Positions 1 through 10,814 of a stretch of DNA of 64,000 nt are shown here, one piece after another (within the stretch, counting starts at the first letter, position 1; each line of letters begins with the position of its first letter). The stretch is from Maylandia zebra (lineage: Eukaryota > Chordata > Actinopteri > Cichliformes > Cichlidae): positions 14,050,352 through 14,114,351 of the forward strand of contig NC_135169.1 in assembly GCF_041146795.1 (NCBI RefSeq). The letters run 5' to 3'. The notes under the pieces were generated by a model, which saw only the letters and a list, made by a program, of their open reading frames with translations, made no database searches and was not told the origin of the DNA. Both the position numbers and the translations under genes were made by a program.

Positions 1-418
1 CTTTATTTGTTTGTCATCTTTTTGTTTGTCGAGGTACATAAAGTCCTACTGAAAAATAAAGTTTTTAAATGTATACATTTATTGATAAACATTTGAAGCA
101 TTAACAATGGTTAGGTGGTGTTCAAAACAAGTCTGACTGGACAGAAGTACACAAGAATTTGAATGTAGTTCTCATCCTAGTTCTTGTCGTTGACAAAACA
201 ATTTAATTGTGTAAGTTACAATTATATTGCAGAGAAAAAAGCGTCATCATTTCAGACTTTGGCAATAAATGGTGTTTAATATATAAAAGAAAGGCATAGC
301 ACACATTTTAAAACAATAATGTAAAATCAAAAGAAAATGAATCATAAACAACAACTGCAAAACAAAACTGGAGGATCACTGAAGAAAAATCAACAAGCTA
401 AGCAGAGATCCGTTCAGC
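1..418 (-). other. Probable 3' UTR and flank of the Fc-receptor-like gene
   Basis: This stretch lies downstream of the stop codon at 419-421 of the minus-strand Fc-receptor-like gene. It is AT-rich with no convincing coding. On the minus strand, AATAAA appears as TTTATT near 2-7 and 77-82, so polyadenylation could occur near the window edge. The small plus-strand reading frame at 337-612 overlaps the last exon and looks like chance. Confidence 0.5.
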
Positions 419-2442
419 TTAGAGGTGATGCTCTCTGGTGGCATAATTATTGTTCAATCCCTGCTCAGTCTGGACACGTGGGGTTCTCACCATTTCATTT
501 CCTGCAGCTACAGCAGGTGACAAAGACAAGGTACAAAATGTATCAGCTGTTAACACATAAAGTATTCAGACAGAAAAAGGTATTAATCATCAGTGTATTG
601 ATTGACCAGTAAATGATTCAGCGTTACCTGCAGCCCTTTGTTGATATAAAGACACTATTAGTAGGGTGCAGACGAAGAACAGACAGAACATTCCTCGGAA
701 CACACTGATCACTCTGAACCAAAGCTGGAGGGAGGAGGAGTCAGGGGGTGGAGTGGTGGAAAGGGGCACAGTTGTGATGTCGAGTTTCATTGTAAAAGTG
801 GGTGGGCCTCTGGTAATAGCACCTGGGGCTGTTGTAATGGTGGCTGGGGTTTTGTTGGAGGTTGGTTGGTCTGTGGCATCGGTAGAAGTGATGGACCTAG
901 TGCGGTTGGAGTTGTTGGCTGTGGTGATAGTGTTGGTTGGAGGGGCTCTGGTGGAGGTGGTGAAGGTGGTAGTGGGTGTAACTGTAGAGATATGCAAACC
1001 ACTGGTGGGGTTGGTGGTAGTAGACAGTGTTGTAGGTTTACCTGCGGAGAGAATCTGACCTGTTCAGGTTATTATAGCTTCTTTTCCACTAGTACCTACT
1101 CATCCTCACTCAACTCTTCTCTACTCAGCTGCCATCATTTTCCATTACAACTGAGTATCACCTAATGTGTGTGATATTGATACAGCAACAAGGCTATGAT
1201 GACATTTGTATGCAACACAGACACAATACTAAAAAATGGGTGATCATATACCTGCTGCTCGGTCAATGGATTCTTGCAGACTCAGGTGGCATGCAGTCTG
1301 TTGACCTCACAGACTGCATGTGACTCAGGTCACTTGGAACCCCAGCCAAGCAGGTACTAAAAAAACCACAGGGTACCAGAAACTAAAACCCTAAAATTCG
1401 AGTTGAGCAAGTCGAGCAGAACTGAGTAGGTGCTAGTGGAATAGGGCAATTATTGGTTAAAAAAAGGAGTGAAGCTGCTCACCTGTGACAGTGATCCAGC
1501 TGGATGGAGACTCTCCATGACCGCTGATGTCACACTTGTAGAGGCCTTCATCAGACCTGGAAACATGCTGGATGGTCATGTGACCTGTAGGCTGCTTCCT
1601 GATGAGGGAGCCATCTTTATAGAAAGCAGCTGTGAGGTTGGAGGGAGTGGTCTTTGTTTTACAGAGCAGAGTGACGTCATCTCCCTCCATCACAGGGAGG
1701 ACAGGACTCTGCAGGATCACTGATCCACCTCAACACAGAGACAAACTACAGCATTTCATCCATTTACACACAGCTTCATCAACACTAACTCCACACTCTC
1801 AGCTTACCAGTGACTGTCAGGTTAACCATGTTACTGATGGGACCCTCTCTGGACTCACACCAGTAAACGCCAGTGTGCCATGGAAAGATATAGCTGATTT
1901 TGCAGGAATTCCCAGTAGATTTCCCCCATTTAACTCCACATTGGGTCCTGGTTTCTTTGCTTGTGTTTCTCCTCAGAGTCCATACAGCAGAGCTGTCATC
2001 TTCTTCACAGCTCAGAGACACAAAGTCTCCTTCAAAGATTTGAGAGCTGCTGGGACTCACAGTCAGACGAGCTGTGAGGGCTTAAATAAAATATTTAGTC
2101 ATATTCTTTTCCTCTACTTGTTAATGAAAACTAGACCAGCGAGATGTCTGTAAGAACTGCATGATCATCTACAAATGAAATGCTTTCTACATCCTCCTTA
2201 GTCATCACTCCTTAAGAAAGAAGTTACTTATAATTATTACTTACAGTCTTCAGGATTTCAAAAATATAACATTTGATAAAAGATGCTGACTGACCTTGGC
2301 TTGCTGTGCAGCCCAGCAGGGAGAGCAAAACTAAAAGAGAAATGAACTTTAATAACTGTGATCATCTCTCAGAATTCAGACACCAACACAGATCCAGCAG
2401 GTCGGACTCACCCAGCAGCATCTGTACAGATGTTCCCTCCAT
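419..2442 (-). CDS. Fc-receptor-like type I membrane protein, two Ig domains, mucin-like stalk
   Basis: Probable cell-surface immunoglobulin or ligand receptor of the teleost Fc-receptor-like group. Six exons fit on the minus strand: 2442-2412 (ATG and start of signal peptide), 2330-2295 (rest of signal), 2071-1808 (Ig1), 1728-1483 (Ig2), 1041-628 (stalk and membrane segment) and 501-419 (tail, stop TAA). All have GT/AG borders and phase-1 junctions, and sum to 1074 nt (357 aa). The signal begins [18 protein letters not shown]. Ig1 has VSLSC and GVYWC; Ig2 has VTLLC and GLYKC. About 95 Thr/Ser/Pro-rich residues precede a hydrophobic segment that contains two arginines. The short tail has one tyrosine (NNNYATRE) and no clear ITIM or ITAM. 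An inverted paralogue at 30.6 kb confirms the exon plan. What ligand it binds cannot be told from sequence. Confidence 0.85.
628..1041 (-). other. Stalk and transmembrane exon with charged membrane segment
   Basis: This 414-nt exon of the minus-strand receptor encodes a long Thr/Ser/Pro/Asn-rich stalk, likely O-glycosylated, then [16 protein letters not shown] and a hydrophobic run ending LLIVSLY. The paralogue at 31685-31923 has only about 30 stalk residues before the same type of segment, which also has an Arg after LQLVI. Arginines in this place are known in Fc receptors that pair with ITAM adaptors; pairing here is inference. The plus-strand Gly/Val-rich frames across this exon are shadows of the low-complexity stalk. 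Confidence 0.7.
1076..1448. mobile_element. MITE in an intron of the Fc-receptor-like gene
   Basis: A 373-bp insertion with imperfect inverted ends: TTCCACTAGTACCTACTCA on the left and the complement of TGAGTAGGTGCTAGTGGAA on the right. It is flanked by a 5-bp direct repeat ATTAT at 1071-1075 and 1449-1453. The same intron in the 31-kb paralogue is only 75 bp and lacks it, giving an empty site. The centre holds a hairpin around 1272-1332, with arms like GCATGCAGTCTG and CAGACTGCATG. It is non-coding; the superfamily is not settled. Confidence 0.7.
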
Positions 2443-3149
2443 CCTGCAGCTGGCTGAAATGAGATCAGCAGCAGTTTGACAGAAATTAAAATAGTCCTAC
2501 TTCCTCTTTCTGTATGTGTCAGAGGGTCCGTGTGCTTTTCTCTGTAGTGGCTACCAGGCAACACTTTTTTTTCTTAAAAGTGCTCATGCACATAAAGCAT
2601 GGTGAATGGACTGGTTCTTATACAGCACTACTTTACCTGAGTCCTCAAAGTACTTTGCACAATTGTCTCATTCACCCAAGCACTTTTTTCTTAGTACTTC
2701 TGATCTAATGTTCACACTCCTCTGGATGTATCATTGTAACACAAATATTAAATTACATCATTTAACAGCTTCATTAAACTTTTGTTCTGTCAGTTTTATA
2801 TCTTTTGTATTATTTTCTTAAATTAGTTTTTTGATTTTTTTAAAGTAATTCTGAAACGTGAGCTAAAGTTAAACTGAAACTGGACTTAGGAGAGTGAAGT
2901 GAAGCTAAATAACTCTGACTGCACTGTCATTGGGTTTTTGCCTCTGCTGGAAGCGACATCATATCCAGAGAAACAGGACTCCTCTTTATAATTTGATCTG
3001 TGTGTGAATTCCTTCAAGATCCCAACAGCAAGAACAAACAATTTTATATATATTTATATGAGTGGGAATGGTTCCTTGCCCTGGGGTGTCCCAAGCTGGT
3101 GGTATAAACTATTCAGGAGTCTCCTGCATCATCCACTAGGACTTTCTAC
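2443..3149. other. 5' flank of the Fc-receptor-like gene; no gene seen
   Basis: An AT-rich intergenic stretch with no supported coding. Its first part should hold the minus-strand promoter (see the PU.1-like site). Several short reading frames on both strands lack splice or domain support. Confidence 0.4.
2499..2510 (-). promoter_or_regulatory. PU.1/ETS-like site upstream of the Fc-receptor-like start
   Basis: On the minus strand the sequence reads GAAAGAGGAAGT, a good match to the purine-rich PU.1 core GAGGAAGT, about 57-68 bp upstream of the ATG at 2442. PU.1 boxes close to the start are known in mammalian myeloid Fc receptor promoters. The site is seen; its use is inferred. Confidence 0.35.
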
Positions 3150-3480
3150 TCATGCTGTTGGAGACTGTTTGCCTCACAGCCGTTTCACACCTGCAAGTCC
3201 AGGAGAACACACAGAAGTTGGAGAGGTCAACAAAGGGAATGTTTTTGTACTGTTTTATCTTTGGTGTTGTTGCTGCTATTTTTCTTGTCAAACCCCAAAC
3301 TCAGGGTGCAGGGGACTGAACCACTCTGACAGCTCTGGGGAGAAGCTTACGAGACAGCTGAACTGTGAGTCTTGTGCTGAATTTCTTTATGCTTTTGTGT
3401 TGAATGACAGACAAGCATCAAGCTGCAGAGGCTAAAGACATTTTAAAGTGGTACTCAAGAGAATCAGACAGTCGACAATT
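3150..3480 (+). pseudogene. Decayed transmembrane exon of a V-set receptor gene
   Basis: This segment is a diverged copy of the 3' end of the V-set gene at 10 kb. It keeps a degraded acceptor (CACCTGCAAG), a Val/Phe-rich run that includes TTTGGTGTTGTTGCTGCT, a region like GCAGGGGACTGAACCACTCTGA, and 3' UTR-like sequence around 3360-3470 matching about 10860-10985. No V-set exon is present nearby, so only the tail of a former duplicate survives. Confidence 0.55.
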
Positions 3481-5214
3481 TGTGGCAGCATCTGTTCCAG
3501 GCTTTCTGGAAGACTATTAACCAATGTCCAAAGAAGTTTTCTTTGAACATTGGCTACTTTTTCACTCTTTGTAGCTGACTATTTTCAGAGGAACATTTGT
3601 TGTTTGTTAAACCACTGACCTATGAATCATTCAAGCAATAAAAGGCACATAACTCCCCAGAAAAAAAACAAAAAACAGGAGACCTGAACTTCCTTGGCCT
3701 TCTGTCAATTTTTGTCCATGCACAGGCATGACAGCACACCCAGCATGGGCATATTACTGGTGTCTATTGGGAGCAGGCAGGAGTAAAGCAGGAGAGCTTT
3801 ACAGAACTGTAGTTATGCAAGTGACCACATGGAGACACTATTGTAGTATGTTTAAATGGAAAACCATGTTTGTAGCATTTAGTGTGAGAAAGAAGACAAC
3901 AGCTTGCTTCAAAAGATGTTGTTGATTAGACTTTGTAGAAATTCTGTTTTTTACTCATAACCTACCTGATTACGATACAGCACAAACAATACTTTTTAAA
4001 CTCTTCTTAATTGTGACTAAACTGTTTGTAATGCTTCACAGTTAATATGAGTGCAAAACATTTCTCAGCATAAACTGTATCAACTGACCAAAACATTCTT
4101 TCGGTAACTTTTGAGTGATGACCCACAAAGTTGACTTCATGTTTAATCTGATGCTGTCATGTGAAGACGACTCTGGGCGGTCGTCAATGCTGACACATGT
4201 TAGAAAGAAATCTGGAACTCTTGCATTGAACTAATGTATTAATTGGTAATTTGCAAAATATAAACTGTATTTAGATGGTGGCAAAAATATCAAATTAATA
4301 TTTAGAAGTTGTGTTGAATTCTAGGAAAAAACAGCTTTAAAATGAAATGATATTAATGTGCAGATTTAGGTCCACTATATATTGCTTAAATTAAAAAATA
4401 TATATATACCGAAAATGTAATTAAAAGAAAAATGCTTGATTTGTAAAACTGGTTTTACTTACTTGAATGAATAGATTCTCAGTAAATATGAGATTTATCT
4501 GCTAAGAAAGACTTAATGTCACTTAATAAATATGTTTCTATGTTTTCTATGTTCTTTGTTTGGATGGGTCTTATTAATTTGATATGATAGGATGTGTGGC
4601 CATAACTTTCCATTAAAAAAATTAAATAAAAATGTGCACATATTTGAATTTTAAAACTACATTTTGAAACACTTCATTGATAAGCTGTTAAAACCAGATT
4701 TACACACTAGTGCTGTGCCATACTTCAAATTCCGATATAGATTTGACACCAAGTAAATACGGGGCCAGTATTTCCAATACTGATAAAGATGCTTTTAACA
4801 TATAGAGGCAGCTTATACAGCGGAAAGCAGTGTGTGATTCATGAGCTGTACTGAAATGTGAAAGTTGAGAAGCCACAGCAGGTGGACACAGAAGAGAGAA
4901 AGGAGGCTAAATTAGAGTACTCTCAAGGACTCGTTTAAATTCTGTGCGTCATCAAAATGAAAGTGAAAGTGTCCAAGAGACATTTTTGTCCCTGATGATA
5001 AGGAAAAATGTCTGGAACAGTGGGAGCCCTAATCGTATTATTTTACAGTATTGCAGAGGTATCGCAATCTGGTGAGTGTTTATTCTGTTACTACTTGACT
5101 TGGCACATATATTCCACCCATCATTTTCTTAACTGTGTGTCCAGCTCAGTGTGTCAGGAGGACTGATTCACTGTCAGAGGCGAGCTGCAGTCTGTGTTAC
5201 TGTCAGTGCTGTGA
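3481..5214. other. Non-coding stretch with one V-set-gene intron fragment
   Basis: No gene is supported. At 3905-3965 a short piece resembles the intron between the V and membrane exons of the 10-kb gene: AAGATGTTGTTGAT, GACTTTGTAGAAA and CCTACCTGA are shared. It is therefore a second remnant, in a different order from the TM remnant at 3.2 kb. The part around 4710-5070 looks like an old DNA-transposon remnant, but I could not define its ends. Confidence 0.4.
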
Positions 5215-5219
5215 TAGAG

Positions 5220-5858
5220 TGTTACGGTCGCTGACCTCTAGTGGCTCTCCCTCTGTAGAAGAGTTGTTTTTCTCCTTTTCTTGTGTTGCAGGTCTGCCTC
5301 ATGAGCCGCAGCTGAGGTGTGTTCCAGCTCGTCAGCCACGGCATATAGTCTGCCATCCTAAACTGCCACACCCCCTGCCATTTTCCCCATGTTGCCAGAG
5401 CTGTGAGCTGTAGAGTTTTGGGCAGCGGGCCTTTGTGTGTATGTGTGTGAGAACTTACCCTCTGTGAACTTTGGTTTTTTCTTTCTTTTATTGTGAGCGA
5501 AGGTGTGCCCTTATTGTGTTAATTAGTTTGTCATTGTGGAAGCAGGTAGGGGTTCTCTGCCATTTTTGTTTCAACTGTTTTCTCCTGGTTTGGTTAGACA
5601 GGGAGCTCAGCCATTGTATTTTGTTTTTGGTTAGTGAGTACTTGGTTTTGATTTCTAGCTAAAAGGGGGTGTTTTGTTTATTGTTTTGGCCTTGGAGACC
5701 CTGAAGAAAAGAGCTTCCCTGTGTTTTTGTACTGTAGTAGTTTTAGGCAATAAATCTTGTATACAGACAGCTATTTCTCCAGTAGTTCATGTGTTCCCTT
5801 TCACTTTGTGTTACCCCTCACTCCAGTCGACACTCCGTTCATTAAGTGGGGCGTAACA
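5220..5858 (+). mobile_element. Solo LTR (endogenous LTR retroelement)
   Basis: A 639-bp element starts TGTTACG and ends CGTAACA, the short inverted termini expected of an LTR. It is flanked by a 5-bp target duplication TAGAG at 5215-5219 and 5859-5863. An AATAAA in the final third (near 5750) suggests plus orientation. There is no second LTR or internal region, so it is a solo LTR left by recombination. The intact duplication suggests moderate age. Family not identified. Confidence 0.8.
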
Positions 5859-5863
5859 TAGAG

Positions 5864-6590
5864 TCAATGAAAATTGTGTTTGTTTTTCCTTTTAAGGGAA
5901 TCAGAATATTGACGTGAGTTAAGTGTGTCAGCTATTTCTCTGTCAAACTCCTCTTCGGGTTGTAACACACAGGTTAAAGATGAAAGATGCTTTATTGTCA
6001 TTTCCACATGTAAAATGTGTTGAGAAGAAAAACAGCCCTGTGTGCTGGTTGTATTTAGATGGTGGAAAGATAATGAAAGAGTGAAAGATAATAGATAAGA
6101 TATCTATCAAGATAATAATACCAGTGAAATAAAACAGTAAGCAGATGAAAGAAATAAGATAATAAAACTAATCTAAAAAGTGGCAAATTTCACAGATTTT
6201 AAATAGCAATGGCATTTAGGGTAGTGTTTGCAATACAGTAATGTCTAGTTTGAAGGAAGGTTTTGTACTGTAGAGCTGATGAGTCTCACAGCACCCAGAA
6301 ACAATCCAAACTGTGCAAGTTTGCTGAGCGTGTACACTTCTCATTATGCTGAATGCTTGTAATCTGAAACGAGCAGCTTCTATGCTCTCTGGGGATTCTG
6401 TCATCAGGACATCTGTAAGAAATGTCCACTTGGAGCTGGTCTCATTCTCTCTGTGTCCCAGTGTCTTTGTGTGTCTCTGTTTGTAATAGAACTGCAAAGG
6501 TCTGTTCCACTGATAACAAATTCAGAAAGTCATTAAACCAGCTCTCTATATTGAAATCCTCTACATTACTTTCTCTCAGCTTGGCCGATG
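5864..6590. other. Non-coding, AT-rich
   Basis: No gene, repeat end or structured element is supported here. GATAAGATA-type simple sequence occurs around 6085-6115. Confidence 0.4.
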
Positions 6591-7640
6591 GTAATACCAT
6601 CATCCTGGGTTTTGACCCCGTGTTTTGAATTTGTTTGCTCTTGTTCTTAGTTCACTGAGTGTTGGTTCCTTCCATGTCCAGTTTGTCTTAGTCTTGTTTC
6701 TGTGTGTCTTCTCCAGTATCTCCTTTGTTAGTTTTCTGTGCCTCACTGTGAAGTTTGTCTCTCAATGTTTCTTCGCCTGTTCTCCCAATCGTGTCTCGGT
6801 GTGATTTCTCTCACTCTCTCTGTCCCGTGCCCTCTCATCCTTGTCTCTGTCTTCTCCCTCTGTTCCCTGTATTTAGTCAGTCTGCGTCTTGATGTGAGTT
6901 TCTCTTGTTTCCCGTTTTATTCTGACAGTCTCTTGTGATTTGATTTGAGTCAATTAAAACAAACCACAGATTAAATTAACTTTACAGGATTAGGTGGTCA
7001 GAGAGGCTAACTGCTGTTATAAGGTCTTAGCAGCCTTCCTATATAAGCAATGTACAGCTCTACAGTTAATAATAGAAATTCAGTGTAAACTCTGAATTTC
7101 AATGGAAGTCATTAAAGGAAAGCTACAATAAGAGCAATGTGTTTGTGCCCTCTGTCACAATCCTGGGTCTTATGACCCAGTGTTTTGAGTTTTAGTTCAT
7201 TTTGATGTTTATAGTATGTTTAAGCTCATTAGGCCTCCTATGTTCATTTGCTTATTAGTTCCCCCTTGTGTTTCCAACCCATGTTAAGTCTCCCCTGCTC
7301 TTCATGTGTTTCATGTCTGCGTCTCATTATGTTTCCTATTTTATTTTGAAGAGATCTTGTGTTTTTATATTATGGATTATGTTTTGAGTCCTTTGTTGTA
7401 CTGTTTCTTGTTTCCCTAGGTCTCAGTTATGGTTATCATAGGTTTAGTTCTTTGGCTCTGTAATATGGCTTCCCTGTGTTCCATGTTATGTCTACTGTGA
7501 CGTTTTTGTACCATGTTTCAGGTTCCTATGTTCTGTCTCCCCAGTTGCTGTTAAGTTTACATGTCTAGAGTTCAGTCAGTGTGTTTCCTGTTTTACTTTG
7601 AAGGTCCGTGTCTCATGTCAGTGTTTCTGGTATACGGCAA
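6590..7640 (+). repeat. Two diverged copies of one interspersed repeat
   Basis: Copies at about 6590-6960 and 7155-7640 share a start like CATCCTGGGTTTTGACCC / CAATCCTGGGTCTTATGACC followed by GTGTTTTGA and a T-rich body with GTCTC and TTCC motifs. A third, inverted copy lies around 34870-35060. No coding capacity and no clear terminal repeats; class unknown. Confidence 0.45.
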
Positions 7641-7889
7641 CTTTATCCTTTTAACAGCTACCCAAAGTTAAGGGACCGAGCTTAGATTATGGGATATTTA
7701 GATAGAGCGCTGTCACCGTTCTCCAGCTTCAAAATGTATTACCCTTTCACGACCTGAAGCTCAGTACTGCGCCACTACGACAGCCATATCTATCTGTTCT
7801 CTGATTGGATTGTAAAATTTGTGATTGACATGGCATTGACCAATTAGCTGAAAGGAAAAAAAATTGGATCAAAATTTGTACTTGGAAGC

Positions 7890-8975
7890 TGAAACTCACA
7901 CAGCAGGTAAACATCTGGGTCTAAAGGTGGATTGTCCCTCTGGGGGCAAGGGTACCTGGTCCTGGGGTATAGAGGATGTTTGGGGAGTGTGTGCGTAGTG
8001 TCTATTTCTGTTCGTCTCCATGTTGGACGAGTGTGTGAGTATTTGTATATGTGTGCATGAGGGTGGGAATGCATCTTTGTGTCTGTGTGTGCCTGTTTGT
8101 CTGTGTTTATATGTCAGGTTGGGTCAGAGACTCCACCTCTCTGGGAACATCTCCCCTCACCTCACTCCCTGCAGGTGGCTGAGTGTTCCTCAGTGACGGC
8201 CCCAACCGTTAGTGAGTTGGTGGTTCTTGGTATCCGGGGCTGGGCGCTCAGGTATGTACCGGCACACTCCAAGTGGCTGTTTGGCGGGGCCTGGCGCCCG
8301 TGGCTGACTTGGGCCCATTTCGGGAGGTGGGGGACCCCTCAGACCTGACGCGGCTGGCTGCCGGCGGAGCCCACGGGCACATCATTGCAGTCCCCTGTGA
8401 CTTCTGCACCATGGCTGCTGGGTTACCCTACTCCTGGGGCTGTCCTCAGGTCTTTCTGGGAGGAAAGGTTACCCCTCCAATGGTCCTCTTTGGGTTCTGA
8501 TGCACTGGGGGCCTCTGGATGTCTGGGACCTGGAACTCCCCCATGACTATGGGCTATTGCTCCCTATACCCTCTATCAGATCGTTACATGGAGAAACCTT
8601 TTGAATAGAAGTGCACTCACACACAAGGGTGTACACAACGGTGTACACATGGGTGATCACAGATACAAACTATATATTCCTTGGCTGCTACCTCAAAGCA
8701 CATTGTGCGCTGTCGGTCTTGCATGCTGCCAAACAACTGTCAATATTTACTATTTACTGTTAATTATCTAGGTTGTTGCTGTGGTCCCCATATTGTGTTG
8801 CTCTTTGATGCTTGTTTTCATTTTCATTTTTTTCTTTCAACAGGTGATTGAGCGTTTTTATAGTATTACTTCTCATACTGTCCCTTGTCCGCTCTGTTTT
8901 TCTCTTCCTCCCTCCCTTTCTTTATTTCTTTTTCTCTTTCCTATCCTCCAGTCCCGTCTGTCTTGTCTGTAATTA
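7890..8975 (+). repeat. L1-3'-region-like interspersed repeat, copy A
   Basis: This roughly 1.1-kb segment is homologous to 22610-23765 (minus strand) and to 42110-42790, where it follows an L1 ORF2 end. Shared blocks include GTGCGCTGTCGGTCTTGCATGC, a GC-rich part rich in CTGGGGC, and a pyrimidine-rich end. The open frames inside (for example 8079-8348) are not conserved between copies and are not genes. Confidence 0.6.
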
Positions 8976-10049
8976 CTATACGGCAAAGCTGTATTGGCCT
9001 TCAGACAATAATTCTGATCACTAAAGTACCAAACGGGCCAAAATAGGACCAAAAAAAAACAAAACAACTCACACACATCCAGGAAACTTGAGCACAGTTT
9101 TGCACATAGTTTTTTGCTTTGTATCTGTAACCAGACCTAAACAAAAACTATTTATAACTTGTATAAATATTTTTTTTTTGCAAACACACAAATTCTCATT
9201 TATAGATGCACAAAGATAAAAGTTTTCAGATATTTTGGTTTACAAGGTTACAAAACTCAGTTCACAACTACACATTCTGATTTACAAATACAAAATATTT
9301 ATGACCACAATTTGAGCCCATAGTGGAACGGTCTTCCGGGTGGTGATTCCTCCGTGTTGTGTGTGTGTGTGCATGTTTGGAATGATCACATCATTGCAAA
9401 CATAAGAAAAAGTCCAGCAAGCTCATCGAGTTGCAAGCTCATCCTGCTGCAGAGCTCTCGACCTTGTAGAACTGCAGCGGCTTGTTCCAGTGATCAGTCC
9501 TTAATCCATCTGCATATCTTTGCATTACCTTTGATAATAAAACTAGGGTTATAATCATATGTGTATATTATTGCACAGGATTGTGTAAAAAACTATAACA
9601 TTTGGAACAAAAGACAGTAACATGTCTCTATTAGTTACTTTCACAAGTCACTTCAAAATAGTAAAACTTTTCAAAAGATTCCCTTTTTTTAAGGCAACAA
9701 CAACAAACAACAACAATAACAACAAAAACACAGGCGACCAAGAGAGAAAACGCTCACCTCAGGGATTACGTGTGATTGAATGTACTGGAAAAATCTCACT
9801 TTTGATCTATGCTAACGCAACAGTACATCAAACGTAATGCTTGAACAAAGTTGTAAGGAACATTGACTTATAAGTGACCTATGTTTGAATGTCTAATGAA
9901 GCAGTAATGTAACTCGCCCCCTTCCTGAAAAGAAAATGCACATTTGTCTTCCCCTTCATGTGTCTTTGACTCATTTTTACTTCTCCTTTCATATCATCAA
10001 AGCCGTGAATCCATCCTCTCTGTTAACTGTAACTTTCTCGCTCCTTCAG
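8976..10049. other. Non-coding upstream of the V-set gene
   Basis: No supported gene. A signal-peptide exon for the V-set gene at 10 kb should lie upstream on the plus strand, but I could not recognise one here or further upstream. A (CAA)n-like tract is at about 9698-9730. Confidence 0.35.
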
Positions 10050-10814
10050 TCCACATGAACCTCACAGCCACCACAGCAACCGTCGGGCAGAACGTCACTC
10101 TGCAGTGTCGAGCTCCAAACAAGAAGCTGATCACAGTAGTAGAATGGAGCAGAGCTGACCTGCAGGATGAGTATGTGTTTTTGATCCTGGATGGTCATTC
10201 CGATAGAGGCAAGCAGCATCCATACTTTATAGACAGGGTGGATCTGCAGGACAAACAGATGAAGGATGGAGACGTGTCTTTGATTCTGACCGATGTGAAC
10301 ATTAATGACACTGGAACATACGAGTGTCGCGTTGCGACAGGAACAAATCGCAAGAGGAGAGCTCATCTGGAGACCGATCCCATCAGTATCATCTACCTTC
10401 ATGTTGATCCTCCAGGTGAGTGAGCAGAGTTGAGTGTGTGTGTGATCAGAGGTGAAGCTGCTTCCTGGTTGTTGATGTTTGTTTCTAAAGATGTTGTTGA
10501 TGAGACTTTGTAGAAAGCAGCTGGTCTGAGTGATGTGATCAGAGTGCAGTAGATAATGTCTGACAGCAGTTTGAAGAGGAAATGGATTCTGTTCTGTTCT
10601 TCACTCATCACCTACCTGACAGCTGACACCTCACACCTGTTTCTCACCTGCAGGCCTGCCAGGAGGAGACACAGAGGATGGATGGATTGTCATTGTCAGT
10701 TTTGTTATAGTTTTTGGTGTTGCTGCTGTTATTACACTTGGGGTTGGGGTTTTTTTTTTTTCAAAACAAAATGCGAAAAGTAGAGGCAGGGGGCTTGGAG
10801 AAACCTCACTGTGA
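10050..10814 (+). CDS. V-set Ig receptor (B7/butyrophilin-like), V and TM exons
   Basis: Two exons join in frame: 10050-10415 (V-set; acceptor CTCCTTCAG, donor GTGAGT) and 10654-10814 (membrane exon; acceptor CACCTGCAG, stop TGA at 10812-10814). The V domain shows VTLQC, VVEWSR and NDTGTYECRV, the standard Cys-Trp-DxGxYxC pattern. The second exon reads GLPGGDTEDG, then a hydrophobic stretch (WIVIVSFVIVFGVAAVITLG), then a short basic tail without signalling motifs. Teleosts carry many such B7-H/CD276/MOG-like genes, thought to be T-cell co-regulators; this one is assigned by fold only. A 12-T run lies inside the membrane exon at 10750-10761 and may vary in length. No signal exon was found, so the gene may be incomplete or start further upstream. 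Confidence 0.65.

Noticed and set aside
787-1002. Proline-rich minus-strand frame
   Set aside because: An alternate frame of the same low-complexity stalk exon; it has no splice support.
666-1165. Plus-strand Gly/Val-rich reading frames
   Set aside because: They are antisense shadows of the Thr/Ser-rich stalk exon of the minus-strand receptor, as shown by the splice-consistent minus-strand gene and its paralogue.
7844-8500. GC-rich open frames as possible genes
   Set aside because: They lie in the repeat also found at 23 and 42 kb, and the frames are not conserved between copies.
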